NCBI RefSeq assembly: GCF_019455385.1
Contig: NZ_JACOFR010000028.1
Location: forward strand, 1 to 64,000
Reading direction: 5' to 3'
DNA length: 64,000 bases
Source of the DNA: Bradyrhizobium sp. BR 10289
GTDB taxonomy: Bacteria; Pseudomonadota; Alphaproteobacteria; Rhizobiales; Xanthobacteraceae
Positions 41,704 to 50,578 of this stretch are shown one piece after another. Numbering within the stretch: position 1 is the first letter of the stretch; each line of letters starts with the position of its first letter. The notes beneath the pieces were generated by a model that searched no databases, was not told the DNA's origin, and saw nothing but the letters and a program-made list of their open reading frames with translations. A program made the translations under genes and the position numbers.

Positions 41704-43506
41704 TCAGCGCGAGCCCGCTGCAAACGCCGCGGCCCGAGCCTGCAATTCCGCCCGAACCCGATCGAGCACGCTCTCATATTCCCGCGTCTCGCTCTGCCTG
41801 AATAGCCGCACGCTCGGATACCAGGGGCTGTCGTCGCGATCGAGCAGCCAGCGGTAGTCGGGCGTCCATGGCAGCAGGATCCAGGTCGGACGGCCGAGGG
41901 CGCCGGCGAGATGGGCGACGCTGGTGTCGACGGTGATCACGAGATCGAGACAGCTGACCAAGGCAGCGGTCTCGGTGAAGTCGGTGAGGTCGGCGGTGAG
42001 GTCGACGATGTCGCTCCGCTCGCGCAACACCGCCGCGTCGGCCGGGCGCGGGGCCTTCTGCAGGCTGATGAAGCTGGCATCGACGTCGAGGATGCGGCAG
42101 AGCGTTCGCAGCGGAATCGAGCGCGTTTGATCGTTGACGTGGCCGGGATCACCGGACCAGACGAGGCCAACCCGGAGCTTGCTGCGAGGACCGAGACGAT
42201 TGTCCCAGGCCCGAATGCGGTCGGCTGGAATGGAGGGCAGATACGCCGCCGACGGAATCGTGTCGAGACGCGTTCCGAAGGCGAGCGGAAGGCTGGAGAT
42301 CGGGCAGTGCAGGTCGAACGCCTTCAGCCTGCCTGCCGTCGACAGCGGAGCGCAGTCGGATACACCGCTCAGGTTTGACATCAGGCGATGCAGCGGATCT
42401 TGGACGGCGAGAAGAACGCGCGCGCCGCGCTTTGCCAGCAGGGGGACGTAGCGGGCGAAGTGAATGCTGTCGCCCAGTCCCTCGTCCGCAGCGACGAGGA
42501 TCGTCTTGCCCTCAAGGCTCTCTTCACCGAGCCACATGGGCTGCGCAAACTTCGCGTATTTCGACGAAGGCAGCTTCAACCTTGTGTGGTGCCCGCGCCA
42601 GCCAGTTTCGAAATCACCCGTCAGGAGCCGGGCCAGAGTCACATTCCACTCCGTCACACTATTGCTCAGCCCGAGCGCCTTCATGCGATCGGATAGCGCG
42701 AAGACCTCGTCGAAGCGGTGCAGGTGGTAAAGCGTGGTCAGCTTGTTGTTGAAGGCATCGACCAGGCGCGGCTGGAGCGCGACGGCCTTGTCGAACCATG
42801 CCAGCGCTTCCTCATCCCTGCCGAGCTGCCGCAACGCGAGACCGAGATGGTTGCAGGTGTCGGCATTGTCAGGGTCGAGCTGATGCGCCCGCCGGCCGTC
42901 GCTCGCGGATTCCTCGAACCGTTTCAGGCAGTAGAGAATCCATGCGCGCGCGTGCAATGTCGGGGCATGGTCCCGGTGCAGGCTGTCGCTCAGATCGAGA
43001 CGCGCGATCGCCTCTTCGTTCCGACCCAGCTTGTGGAGGATGATCCCGCTCTTGTGGAGGGCATCGTGCTGATGCGGATCGAGCTCGATCGCCTTTTGAA
43101 AACTCACGAGGGCCTGATCGAGGCGCTTGAGCTGGACGAGGATGTCGCCATGCTGTCGCCAAAACTCGGAATCATCGGGTCGAAGCTGGATCGCCTTGTC
43201 GAGGACGTTGAGGGCTTCTGCGAAACGCCCATGGCGCTGCAGCGCCGCCCCGAAGCTCGCGAGATATTCCGCCTTGGGGGCGCGCTGGATCGCGCGGACG
43301 ATCCAGCCCATGGCATCGCCATATTGCCCGGCTTGGAGAAGCAGCAGCCCCATCAGATGCTGCGCGCCGGCGTGCTCCGCATCGATCGCGAGCGCCTGCT
43401 CGCAGCAGGCCCGCGCGTCGGGATGCCGTCCGCCCCTGAAATGCTGAAGGCCCGCCTCGCAGAGCGCGGCGGGCGTCTTCACCGCCAGCATGCTCAGGGC
43501 TGTCAT
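41704..43506 (-). CDS. TPR repeat protein with GT9-like glycosyltransferase domain
   Basis: A 600-residue cytoplasmic protein. Residues about 10-290 hold roughly eight TPR units (AGLQHFRGGRHPDARACCEQ, FAEALNVLDKAIQLRPDDSE, LDQALVSFQKAIELDPHQHD, DEEALAWFDKAVALQPRLVD). The second half has the glycosyltransferase-9/ADP-heptose type pattern (ILVAADEGLGDSIHFARYVP, LRVGLVWSGDPGHVNDQTRS, ITVDTSVAHLAGALGRPTWI, LLPWTPDYRWLLDRDDSPWY). Such proteins are widespread in Bradyrhizobium and may glycosylate flagellins or other proteins; the target is unknown. The ATG at 43506 is chosen; a longer frame would run into the LuxR gene. Confidence 0.85.
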   Translation of the reverse strand: MTALSMLAVKTPAALCEAGLQHFRGGRHPDARACCEQALAIDAEHAGAQHLMGLLLLQAGQYGDAMGWIVRAIQRAPKAEYLASFGAALQRHGRFAEALNVLDKAIQLRPDDSEFWRQHGDILVQLKRLDQALVSFQKAIELDPHQHDALHKSGIILHKLGRNEEAIARLDLSDSLHRDHAPTLHARAWILYCLKRFEESASDGRRAHQLDPDNADTCNHLGLALRQLGRDEEALAWFDKAVALQPRLVDAFNNKLTTLYHLHRFDEVFALSDRMKALGLSNSVTEWNVTLARLLTGDFETGWRGHHTRLKLPSSKYAKFAQPMWLGEESLEGKTILVAADEGLGDSIHFARYVPLLAKRGARVLLAVQDPLHRLMSNLSGVSDCAPLSTAGRLKAFDLHCPISSLPLAFGTRLDTIPSAAYLPSIPADRIRAWDNRLGPRSKLRVGLVWSGDPGHVNDQTRSIPLRTLCRILDVDASFISLQKAPRPADAAVLRERSDIVDLTADLTDFTETAALVSCLDLVITVDTSVAHLAGALGRPTWILLPWTPDYRWLLDRDDSPWYPSVRLFRQSETREYESVLDRVRAELQARAAAFAAGSR

Positions 43507-43661
43507 TGAGCTGTTGCTGGCGGCTCGGTGATTGGCTTGTCCGGTCAAGTCGCGATCAGCTTTCGATGTCAGATCGCGACCGTGCACGATTCTTGTAAAC
43601 CCCGGAAGCTGGGCGGGCAGTCGGTGCGTTCGCAACGCAAGCCTCGCGCAAGCTTGCGCCC

Positions 43662-44825
43662 TCAGCGCGGCAGCGTTGCCTGCACGTTCTTCAGCATGGC
43701 GACGAGCTGGCTCTGCTGGCTGGTGCCGGTCTTGTAGAAGACCCGGATGAGATGGCTGCGCGCCGTGCTCATGCGAATGCCGATCCGGTCGGCCGTCTCC
43801 TTGAGCGGGTGACCGCCGGCGAGGTTCGCGGCGACGCGGGCCTCCTGCGGGGTCAGGTCGAACAAGCGGGCGATCGTCTCGGCAAATCCGGATGGCATGT
43901 CTTGCGAGATCCGGCGCACGATGACCACCGCGCACGGCTCCAGTGCAATACTGGGAATATCGTGCCCCATGGATGGGCCGATCGAGATCGCGAGGGTTGC
44001 GGGATCGTTGACTTCAGGTCCCGGGGCAATCAGGAGGTCTCCGCCAAGGCCGGGCAGCGCATTGGCGCGCGCCGCGCAGGACTCGGCAACGAGCTGCCGT
44101 AGCCTTGCGTCGTAGCGCGGGTCCGCGGTCATGAGCACGCCTCTGCGCAGGAACAGGCCGGCATCCTGATCAGACAGGATCTGCTCGGCCGCCTCGTTGC
44201 GGGCGAGAACGCGCAGTTGCGCGTCGACGGCGAGGACAGCGAACGGCAAATGCGACAGGCTGGAGGACACCAGCTTCGCGAGTCCCGCCTGCCGCCCGAT
44301 CTCGACGGCGCGCGCAAGATGCGGCGAGACCATGTTGAGGAGCTCGAGCTCTGCGGCGTCGAACGCCGTCTGGTTGCGGCCGCGCTGCACGTCGAAGAAC
44401 CAGGATGACTGCCGCGAGGTGATCAGCTTGCAGGTGAGGCCGCCATACATGTCCTGCGGCGCCATCCACTCGTTCCAAAGCCGGCTTGTCCGCAGCGTCT
44501 CCCGTCCGATGAAATCGAGATCGCTGTAGGCCGTGCCGACCGGCGCCCGCGCGATCGCGCTCTCGACGATGTTGGGTTCGCCGGCGAATTCGGCGATGTA
44601 GCGGTCCTGGAAGGCGGGGTCGTTGTTGGGCGCAATCAGGTCGCCCGGCCCGCGCTCGGGTCCCGTCCGGACGAGACAGGCCTTCGAGCCGTTGAACAAT
44701 TCGCGCAGGGATTCGATCGCGTCCGGCCAGGACACCGGATCATAGGCGGCCTGATAAAGGCTGCCGACGCAGGCGACGACGGAGCTTTCCTGAACCTGCA
44801 TGGCGCTGCTGATCCGATTCATCAT
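43662..44825 (-). CDS. LuxR family regulator
   Basis: A 387-residue protein with an N-terminal sensory half of unknown ligand and a C-terminal LuxR helix-turn-helix (about residues 318-383): LTPQEARVAANLAGGHPLKE, TADRIGIRMSTARSHLIRVF, YKTGTSQQSQLVAML. No receiver domain is present, so it is a single-component regulator. The ATG at 44825 follows the upstream kinase stop by four bases, so it is probably co-transcribed with the kinase and response regulator. Confidence 0.87.
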   Translation of the reverse strand: MMNRISSAMQVQESSVVACVGSLYQAAYDPVSWPDAIESLRELFNGSKACLVRTGPERGPGDLIAPNNDPAFQDRYIAEFAGEPNIVESAIARAPVGTAYSDLDFIGRETLRTSRLWNEWMAPQDMYGGLTCKLITSRQSSWFFDVQRGRNQTAFDAAELELLNMVSPHLARAVEIGRQAGLAKLVSSSLSHLPFAVLAVDAQLRVLARNEAAEQILSDQDAGLFLRRGVLMTADPRYDARLRQLVAESCAARANALPGLGGDLLIAPGPEVNDPATLAISIGPSMGHDIPSIALEPCAVVIVRRISQDMPSGFAETIARLFDLTPQEARVAANLAGGHPLKETADRIGIRMSTARSHLIRVFYKTGTSQQSQLVAMLKNVQATLPR

Positions 44826-44829
44826 CCAC

Positions 44830-46623
44830 CTATTCGGCGGCCATATCCGAACTCAACAGCGCGTTGAGCCGGATCGGTTGCACGGGTTTGCGCAGCAGCA
44901 ATATGCCGCGCTGGCGTGCGCCTTCGGCGATCTCCGCGCCGATGTCGCCGGTCATCATGCTGATCCTGGTCCGGCCCGCATGTGCCGACAGGATCTTGTC
45001 GGCAATGGTGAGGCCGGTTTCCGCACCCGCGAGCCGGTAGTCGAGCAGAACGATCCATCGCTTGCCTGCGCCATCGTGATTGAGGAAGTGAAGCGCCGGA
45101 TCGCCGGATTCGAACAGCGCGCATTGGTAGCCCCAGTTGGTCAGCAGCCGCTCGAGCGAATCCCGCGTCGTGGCGTCGTCGTCGATCACGAGGACGCCGG
45201 GCGGGTCCGACAGATCGGGCAGCCGCTCGACACGCGCTTGCGGCTCGACATCGGTGCTTGCCGGGATCTCCTCCGCCATCGGAACGGTCAGGCTGAACGT
45301 GGTTCCGCGTCCGACCACCGATTTCACCTCCAGCGGCCAGCTCATGGCGTTGCAGAGGCGGCGGACGATCGACAGGCCGATGCCGAGGCCCTTGTCCCGG
45401 TTGCGCTCGGGGTTCCCGACCTGGAAGAAATCATCGAAGATCGCATCGAGATATTGTCGTTCGATCCCGATGCCGGTGTCGATCACCTGAATCCTGACGG
45501 CGCCGGCCCGGCGGCGCGCGCACAGCAGGATGGCGCCCTTCGTCGTATATTTGATCGCGTTGCCGACCAGGTTGAGCAAGGCGCGTTCGAGCAGCACCGG
45601 ATCGACTGAGCACCACAGCTCCGAGGGCGGCACCCGCAAGCGCAGCGATTTGCGCCGCGCCTCGAGATTGAGTGTCGTGGCCACCCTTGCAAAGATCTCG
45701 TGAACGGCGACGGGGCGGACGCTGGCGTTGCGGATCTCGGCGTCGGTGGCCGAGACGCCCATGATGGCATCGAATTGTCGCAGCAGGCTCGCCGCGCAGT
45801 CCTGCAGATGCGCGATGATCTCGTTGCGATCGCCGTGCTCGGAGGAGCGTGCCAGCAGCTCGAAATACAGCCCCATCGCGTTCAGCGGCTGACGCAGATC
45901 GTGGCTGGCCGCGCTGAAGAAGCGCGTGCGCTCGGCGAACAGTTCCTCGATCTGCTGAGCCTGCTTGGCCTTGATCTCGAGCAGCTCGGCGATATCGAGG
46001 CGAATGTTGATCGCCGCCTCCGACTTGCCCGCGGCGATGAGGCCGGTCGCCACCGTGAACGGCAGCAGGGTCAACAGGCCGATGCCGGCGACCTGTTCGA
46101 GCCCGCCGCCGAAGCTCAGCAGCCAGAGCGCCGCCGGAACGTTCGCGGTGATCATCACCACCCACATGCTCGGCGTGTAGTCCGCGCCGACGATCCAGGT
46201 TGCGATCGTCACGAAGAAGATGAGGGAGCCCATCGGCACCAGCACCGATGCGGGGGCGCCGTTGACGTGGAGCAGCAGAGGCCCCAGCGACCAGGCGAGC
46301 GCGTTGATGCCGCACAGCCCGGCCTTGGCCCAGCCCCAGCGCCACAGCGTCTCCTGTGGCGGAGAGGCGAGGCGGAATGCGTCGTTGATGTTGGTGATGA
46401 AGCATTCCGACAGGAACACCAGGAATGTCCAGATCGCGACCCGGATGAACGGCAGGTCGCACAGCAGCCAGACCAGCAGGCCGGTGTAGAATGCGCCGCC
46501 GGTGGAAATCGCCTGGAGAAACCGGATGCCGCCGAGATGCGGGATCGCCCGCGTCCGGAAGAACAGGTGGATGCGTTCCTGCTTGACGGCGCTGGCGCGC
46601 AGGGCGGCGCTGCCGGCGGTCAT
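44830..46623 (-). CDS. Hybrid sensor histidine kinase with C-terminal receiver
   Basis: A 597-residue membrane kinase. About six spans fill residues 25-200 (AFYTGLLVWLLCDLPFIRVA, IWTFLVFLSECFITNI, LVPMGSLIFFVTIATWIV), then HisKA with RFFSAASHDLRQPLNAMGLY, ATPase (LLNLVGNAIKYTT, VIDTGIGIE, DKGLGIGLSIVRRL) and a receiver domain (VLVIDDDATTRDSLERLL, phospho-acceptor in VLLDYRL, lysine in LLLRKPV). Such kinases often pass phosphate to the downstream regulator. It directly follows the NarL-type gene, no gap. Confidence 0.9.
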   Translation of the reverse strand: MTAGSAALRASAVKQERIHLFFRTRAIPHLGGIRFLQAISTGGAFYTGLLVWLLCDLPFIRVAIWTFLVFLSECFITNINDAFRLASPPQETLWRWGWAKAGLCGINALAWSLGPLLLHVNGAPASVLVPMGSLIFFVTIATWIVGADYTPSMWVVMITANVPAALWLLSFGGGLEQVAGIGLLTLLPFTVATGLIAAGKSEAAINIRLDIAELLEIKAKQAQQIEELFAERTRFFSAASHDLRQPLNAMGLYFELLARSSEHGDRNEIIAHLQDCAASLLRQFDAIMGVSATDAEIRNASVRPVAVHEIFARVATTLNLEARRKSLRLRVPPSELWCSVDPVLLERALLNLVGNAIKYTTKGAILLCARRRAGAVRIQVIDTGIGIERQYLDAIFDDFFQVGNPERNRDKGLGIGLSIVRRLCNAMSWPLEVKSVVGRGTTFSLTVPMAEEIPASTDVEPQARVERLPDLSDPPGVLVIDDDATTRDSLERLLTNWGYQCALFESGDPALHFLNHDGAGKRWIVLLDYRLAGAETGLTIADKILSAHAGRTRISMMTGDIGAEIAEGARQRGILLLRKPVQPIRLNALLSSDMAAE

Positions 46624-47217
46624 CTAGATCAGCCTCTGCCGCAGCGCGCGGGTCACGGCTTCGGTCCGATTGCCGACCTGCAACTGCTCGAAGATCCGTC
46701 CCCAATGGGCCCTGATGGTGCTCTCGGTGACGCCGAGGCGCTCGCAGATCTGCTTGTCCAAAAGGCCCTGGCTCGCATAGATCAGGATCTCGCGCCGCCG
46801 CAGCGACAGCATGTTGCCGTCCGTCGCGCCGCTGACGGGATCAAAGACCTTGCCGCCGGAGAATGCGATGCGAATGGCGGCGACGAGATCGGCCGAGGTC
46901 TTGTCCTTGGAGAGGCAGAGCACGGCCCCGAGCGATGCCGCGCCTTCCGCAAGCGGCGATGACAGGTCGGCGCAGAGCAGCCCGAGCGCGATCAGCGGAA
47001 AGCGCGCCTTGATGTCCCGCAGCAGCGACAATCCGTCTCCGTCAGGCAGACGGTAGTCGGCAAGACAGAGATCGACCTCCTTGGCGTTGAGAAAGTCCAG
47101 CGTCGCGGTGCAGCTTTCCGCGGTTGCGACGCTGAGATCCTCGATCTCCAGCTCGAGGGTGCGGCGGACGGCGTCCCTGTAAATCGGGTGATCATCTACA
47201 AAGAGGAGCGATGGCAC
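46624..47217 (-). CDS. NarL/FixJ-type response regulator
   Basis: A 197-residue response regulator. The receiver (LLFVDDHPIYRDAVRRTLEL, phospho-aspartate in DLCLADYRLPDGDGL, lysine in LCLSKDKTS) is followed by a LuxR-type helix-turn-helix (LSLRRREILIYASQGLLDKQ, ICERLGVTESTIRAHWGRIF). Its stop TAG abuts the ATG of the hybrid kinase, so the pair forms one unit. Target genes are unknown. Confidence 0.9.
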   Translation of the reverse strand: MPSLLFVDDHPIYRDAVRRTLELEIEDLSVATAESCTATLDFLNAKEVDLCLADYRLPDGDGLSLLRDIKARFPLIALGLLCADLSSPLAEGAASLGAVLCLSKDKTSADLVAAIRIAFSGGKVFDPVSGATDGNMLSLRRREILIYASQGLLDKQICERLGVTESTIRAHWGRIFEQLQVGNRTEAVTRALRQRLI

Positions 47218-47471
47218 TTATTCCACCTGCCTTCGGCGATCATGCAATCCTTCCCAAATGCCTGGCTTCTGCAAGCCCAATCGTCAGGCATTTGCCGGTT
47301 GGCGAATTCCAACCAGAAGGGCGCCGGTGCCATTCGGCGCTCGGAAAGTCAGCACCTCTACTTACAACCTTCGCCCAGAGAGGGGAGCTATCGAAAACGA
47401 CAGCTGTCTATAGCAGCACGTGGTTCCGCAGCATAGACAATGCGAGTTCCATCGCGGTGGAGGGACACCCG

Positions 47472-47597
47472 ATGACAGGCAAGAACGACGGCAGCTTCGG
47501 CGGGCGCGGGATTTCGCCGTGGGCCGCGCTGATCAGGGGCGGGTTGATCACGGCATTCGTCTCCGTGCTGCTTCTGCTGCTTCTGTTCGCGCAGTGA
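47472..47597 (+). CDS. Very small single-span membrane protein
   Basis: A 41-residue protein, MTGKNDGSFGGRGISPWAAL followed by one span (LITAFVSVLLLLLLFAQ). The ribosome site GGAGGG at 47459-47464 stands 7 bases from the ATG at 47472, which is the best support. No family is recognised. The stretch 47218-47471 before it shows no gene. Confidence 0.5.
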   Translation: MTGKNDGSFGGRGISPWAALIRGGLITAFVSVLLLLLLFAQ

Positions 47598-47642
47598 TGG
47601 CGGGAACCCGCGTCTCGCGCAACGTCGGCCGGCGAATGCGCC

Positions 47643-47855
47643 TCCATTCCGAGCAATTGCGGATATTCCATTCAGAACATCGGCAACGAGGCTGCCGAGA
47701 TCGTCGGCGTGCTCGACAGCGGCATTTATCACGAGAGCAGCCTGTCGGACTGGCTGGCCAAGGCGCCGCATCACCTCCTTGCCAACAATTTCGGCATCAA
47801 GGAGCAGGACGTCGCGCGCTTCGCGGAGCGGCGGACCATCATCACCGCGCCGGGT
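47643..47855 (+). pseudogene. Oxalate decarboxylase (bicupin) C-terminal remnant
   Basis: In one frame the text reads SIPSNCGYSIQNIGNEAAEI and VGVLDSGIYHESSLSDWLAK followed by APHHLLANNFGIKEQDVARF and RRTIITAP. This is the C-terminal end of bicupin oxalate decarboxylases: last cupin strand with SNCGYSI, then the helical tail with HLLANNFG. The N-terminal 300 residues or more are absent: upstream sequence is the small membrane gene. The frame then runs without stop into the next small membrane gene. Confidence 0.75.
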
Positions 47856-47963
47856 GAGGGTGAAGCGCGCAGCAGCTGTAATCTGCTTCACACGCAAACG
47901 CGTCCAATGACGCTAGATGAACACAGGCCTCGCTCTCTGGCGCGGTCCGGTTCGGAGCTGGCG

Positions 47964-48122
47964 ATGATGGCTGCTTTGGCAAAGGCGATATCCCGCGCGA
48001 CGAGAACCAATCTCGACGTCGAGACCCTGAAGATCCTCCTGATCTTCGCGGGTGCGGGCCTGCTGCTCTCCCTCGTCGCTCTGATGATCTACGGACAGGC
48101 AGTCAAGGCAGCCTTGTTTTGA
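47964..48122 (+). CDS. Small single-span membrane protein
   Basis: A 52-residue protein, MMAALAKAISRATRTNLDVE then one span (LKILLIFAGAGLLLSLVALM). GGAG at 47954-47957, six bases from the ATG at 47964, decides the start; an ATG at 47907 is an alternative with no site. It is fused in frame to the remnant of oxalate decarboxylase upstream, but begins its own translation. Function unknown. Confidence 0.5.
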   Translation: MMAALAKAISRATRTNLDVETLKILLIFAGAGLLLSLVALMIYGQAVKAALF

Positions 48123-48216
48123 GATCGGAGCCACGGCCGATCATCGAACTGTCATCGCGCCGTCATTCCCGCTCTATTGATCGCTGGTCCTTATCCCGCG
48201 GATCGTGGAGACTGAA

Positions 48217-49536
48217 ATGCATCCGACTGAGACACTATCGTCCGACCGCCGGTCGGTCCTGAAGGGCTTTGCGGCCGCAGCCGTTGCGTCGCTGGCGACG
48301 CCGGCTTTGGCCGCCGAGGCCCTGCCGCCGCAACCGACCGGACCTGCGGCCGCAATCGCCACCGACAAGGCCTATTGGGCGGCCGTGAAGGGGCTCTATG
48401 CGGTGACGCCTGAGGTGGTCAATCTGGAGAACGGTTATTGGGGCATCATGGCCGAGCCTGTCAGGCGCGAGTTCATCCGCCAGTCCGACATGATTAACTT
48501 CCAGAACACCTATTACGCGCGGCAGCGCGCGGGCGCTGATTTCGAGGCGGTGCGCAGCAAGGTGGCGCAGGCACTTGGCGCGGCGCCCGAGGAGATTGCG
48601 CTCACGCGCGGCGCGACCGAGGCGTTGCAGCTGCTGATCGGCGGCTACAACCGGCTGAAGCCCGGCGACGGCGTGCTCTACGCCGATCTCGATTATGATT
48701 CGATGCAATATGCGATGAATGCACTGAAGGGCCGCCGTGGCGTCGATGTCGTCAGGTTCGATATCCCGGAGCCGGCCACCCGTCAGGCCGTGCTCGACGC
48801 CTATGCCCGCGCCCTGGAGGCCAATCCGAAGACCAGGCTGTTGCTGCTCACCCATGTCAGTCATCGCACCGGCCTTGTCATGCCGGTCGCCGAGATTGCC
48901 CGCATGGCCAAAGCCAAGGGCATCGATACCATCCTCGATGCTGCCCATTCCTGGGGGCAGATGGACTTCAATGTGAGCGAGCTCGAGGTCGATTTCGTCG
49001 GCTTCAATTTGCACAAATGGATCGGTGCGCCGCTTGGCGTGGGTTTCCTCTACATCAGGAAGGATCGCCTCGCCGACATCGACCGCGACATGGGCGACGA
49101 GGATTTTCCGGAAACCGACGTCCGCTCGCGCGTGCACACCGGCACGGTGAATTTTGCGACGGTTTTGACGGTGCCTGCGGCCGTGGCGCTGCATCAGCAG
49201 ATTGGAGCTGCGGCGAAACAGGCCCGCCTGCGATATTTGCGCGACTATTGGGTCAGCCGCGCGCGTGGCTTCAAGGATCTCGAGATCCTGACGCCGGACG
49301 AGGTCGGCTCCTATGGCGCGATCACGTCCTTCCGCCTCGCCGGCAAGACCGGCAAGGCCGACAATGACGCCATCGTGGCCAAACTCCGGGACAGCCACAA
49401 GGTCATGACGGTGCGCCGCGCCGGTGTCGCCAGAGGCCAGTGCATCCGCGTGACACCGGCACTCTACACCGACGAGGCCGATCTCGACCGCTTTGTCGAG
49501 GCGCTCGCCATGGTCACCGGGACAAAGACGGGCTAG
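48217..49536 (+). CDS. Tat-targeted class V aminotransferase-like PLP enzyme
   Basis: A 439-residue protein. SDRRSVLKGFAAAAVASLAT with TPALAAE is a twin-arginine signal, so the folded enzyme probably leaves the cytoplasm. The mature part is a class V aminotransferase fold: ALTRGATEALQLLIGGYNRL, LDAAHSWGQM with the aspartate pairing with the cofactor, and FNLHKWIGAPLGVGFLY with the PLP lysine. It is closest in pattern to isopenicillin-N-epimerase/cysteine-desulfurase-like proteins. GGAG at 48207-48210 supports ATG 48217. Substrate unknown. Confidence 0.87.
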   Translation: MHPTETLSSDRRSVLKGFAAAAVASLATPALAAEALPPQPTGPAAAIATDKAYWAAVKGLYAVTPEVVNLENGYWGIMAEPVRREFIRQSDMINFQNTYYARQRAGADFEAVRSKVAQALGAAPEEIALTRGATEALQLLIGGYNRLKPGDGVLYADLDYDSMQYAMNALKGRRGVDVVRFDIPEPATRQAVLDAYARALEANPKTRLLLLTHVSHRTGLVMPVAEIARMAKAKGIDTILDAAHSWGQMDFNVSELEVDFVGFNLHKWIGAPLGVGFLYIRKDRLADIDRDMGDEDFPETDVRSRVHTGTVNFATVLTVPAAVALHQQIGAAAKQARLRYLRDYWVSRARGFKDLEILTPDEVGSYGAITSFRLAGKTGKADNDAIVAKLRDSHKVMTVRRAGVARGQCIRVTPALYTDEADLDRFVEALAMVTGTKTG

Positions 49537-49569
49537 CTCGCGCACCGGCGGTGCGGGTCGCCGCATAGC

Positions 49570-50448
49570 TTACCGGTTGGCATCATGTGCCATCGGTGTC
49601 GCGACCGGCGCCGCCTCGCTGCCGCGGGGCGGACCGATCAGGCAGGCGAGCCGGTCGCGCCAGGTGCGCGAACGCCAGAGATCGCGCGCCAGCGCCGCCC
49701 ATTCGTGAAACGCGATGATGACAGGATTGTTGGAGCGCAGCGGCGTGACGAGGCCGTAGCGGCAGGGCAGGTCGTCGCGCTCTGCGACGAAGGTGCCGAA
49801 CATCCGGTCGAATACGATGAAGATGCCGCCGTAATTGCGGTCGAGATATTCCGCATTGCAGGCGTGGTGCACGCGATGATGCGAGGGCGTGTTGAGCACA
49901 TATTCCAGCCAGCCGAGCTTCGGAATCCACTCCGCGTGCAGCCAGAACTGGTAAAGCAGATTGACGGCGGCGGCGGTGAATACCGGTCCCGGGGCGAAGC
50001 CGAGCCAGATCATCGGCACGAAGAAGATCGCAGTACCCGTCAGCCGCCCGGTCCAGCCGAAGCGGTAGGACGCCGCCAGGTTGAACTCGTTCGAGGAATG
50101 GTGGATCGCATGCGTCGCCCAGAACCAGCGCACGCGATGGCTGCAGCGATGGAACCAGTAATAGCTGAAATCCTGGGCAATCACGAGCACGGCGACGGCC
50201 CATGGACCGTTCAGCGGCACGGTGAACAGCCGATGCTTCCAGGCCAGCTCGACCAGCGGCTGCGCCAGGCTGAGCGGCACGATCGCATAGACGACATATT
50301 CCCGGCCGAGCGCGTCAGCGAGCGAGGCGAGGTACGCCCGCCAGTCGTAGTCGCGCCGCATCACCAGGGCCAGGACCAGACCTTCCAGTGTCGCGATCAC
50401 GATCAGGGCGGGAAGGGCGAATTTCAGCACCTGGAATAGCAGCGTCAT
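49570..50448 (-). CDS. Sterol desaturase/fatty acid hydroxylase family protein
   Basis: A 292-residue integral membrane di-iron enzyme. Three histidine clusters are present: HRCSH after DFSYYWF, HAIHHSS, and HHRVHH in LNTPSHHRVHHACN. Spans include FALPALIVIATLEGLVLALV and AIVPLSLAQPLVELA. It would hydroxylate or desaturate a lipid with O2. The ATG at 50448 is chosen over 50454 because GGAG stands six bases before it. The AraC gene on the same strand upstream may control it. Confidence 0.9.
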   Translation of the reverse strand: MTLLFQVLKFALPALIVIATLEGLVLALVMRRDYDWRAYLASLADALGREYVVYAIVPLSLAQPLVELAWKHRLFTVPLNGPWAVAVLVIAQDFSYYWFHRCSHRVRWFWATHAIHHSSNEFNLAASYRFGWTGRLTGTAIFFVPMIWLGFAPGPVFTAAAVNLLYQFWLHAEWIPKLGWLEYVLNTPSHHRVHHACNAEYLDRNYGGIFIVFDRMFGTFVAERDDLPCRYGLVTPLRSNNPVIIAFHEWAALARDLWRSRTWRDRLACLIGPPRGSEAAPVATPMAHDANR

Positions 50449-50578
50449 GGCCATCTCCGCATCGCAGGCGCGCGGCCTGCCCGGAGCAAAGCTGGCACGG
50501 CGAAAATGCCACGGCGCGCCGATTCCTGCAGACGGATTGGCCGATTCCCGCAAACGGCCGCCCGAAATCAGGAATCGG

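Noticed and set aside
43507..43935. N-terminal extension of the TPR-glycosyltransferase by 143 residues
   Set aside because: It overlaps the LuxR gene in another frame and has Arg/Pro-rich junk composition; MTALSMLAVKTP at 43506 fits the TPR start.
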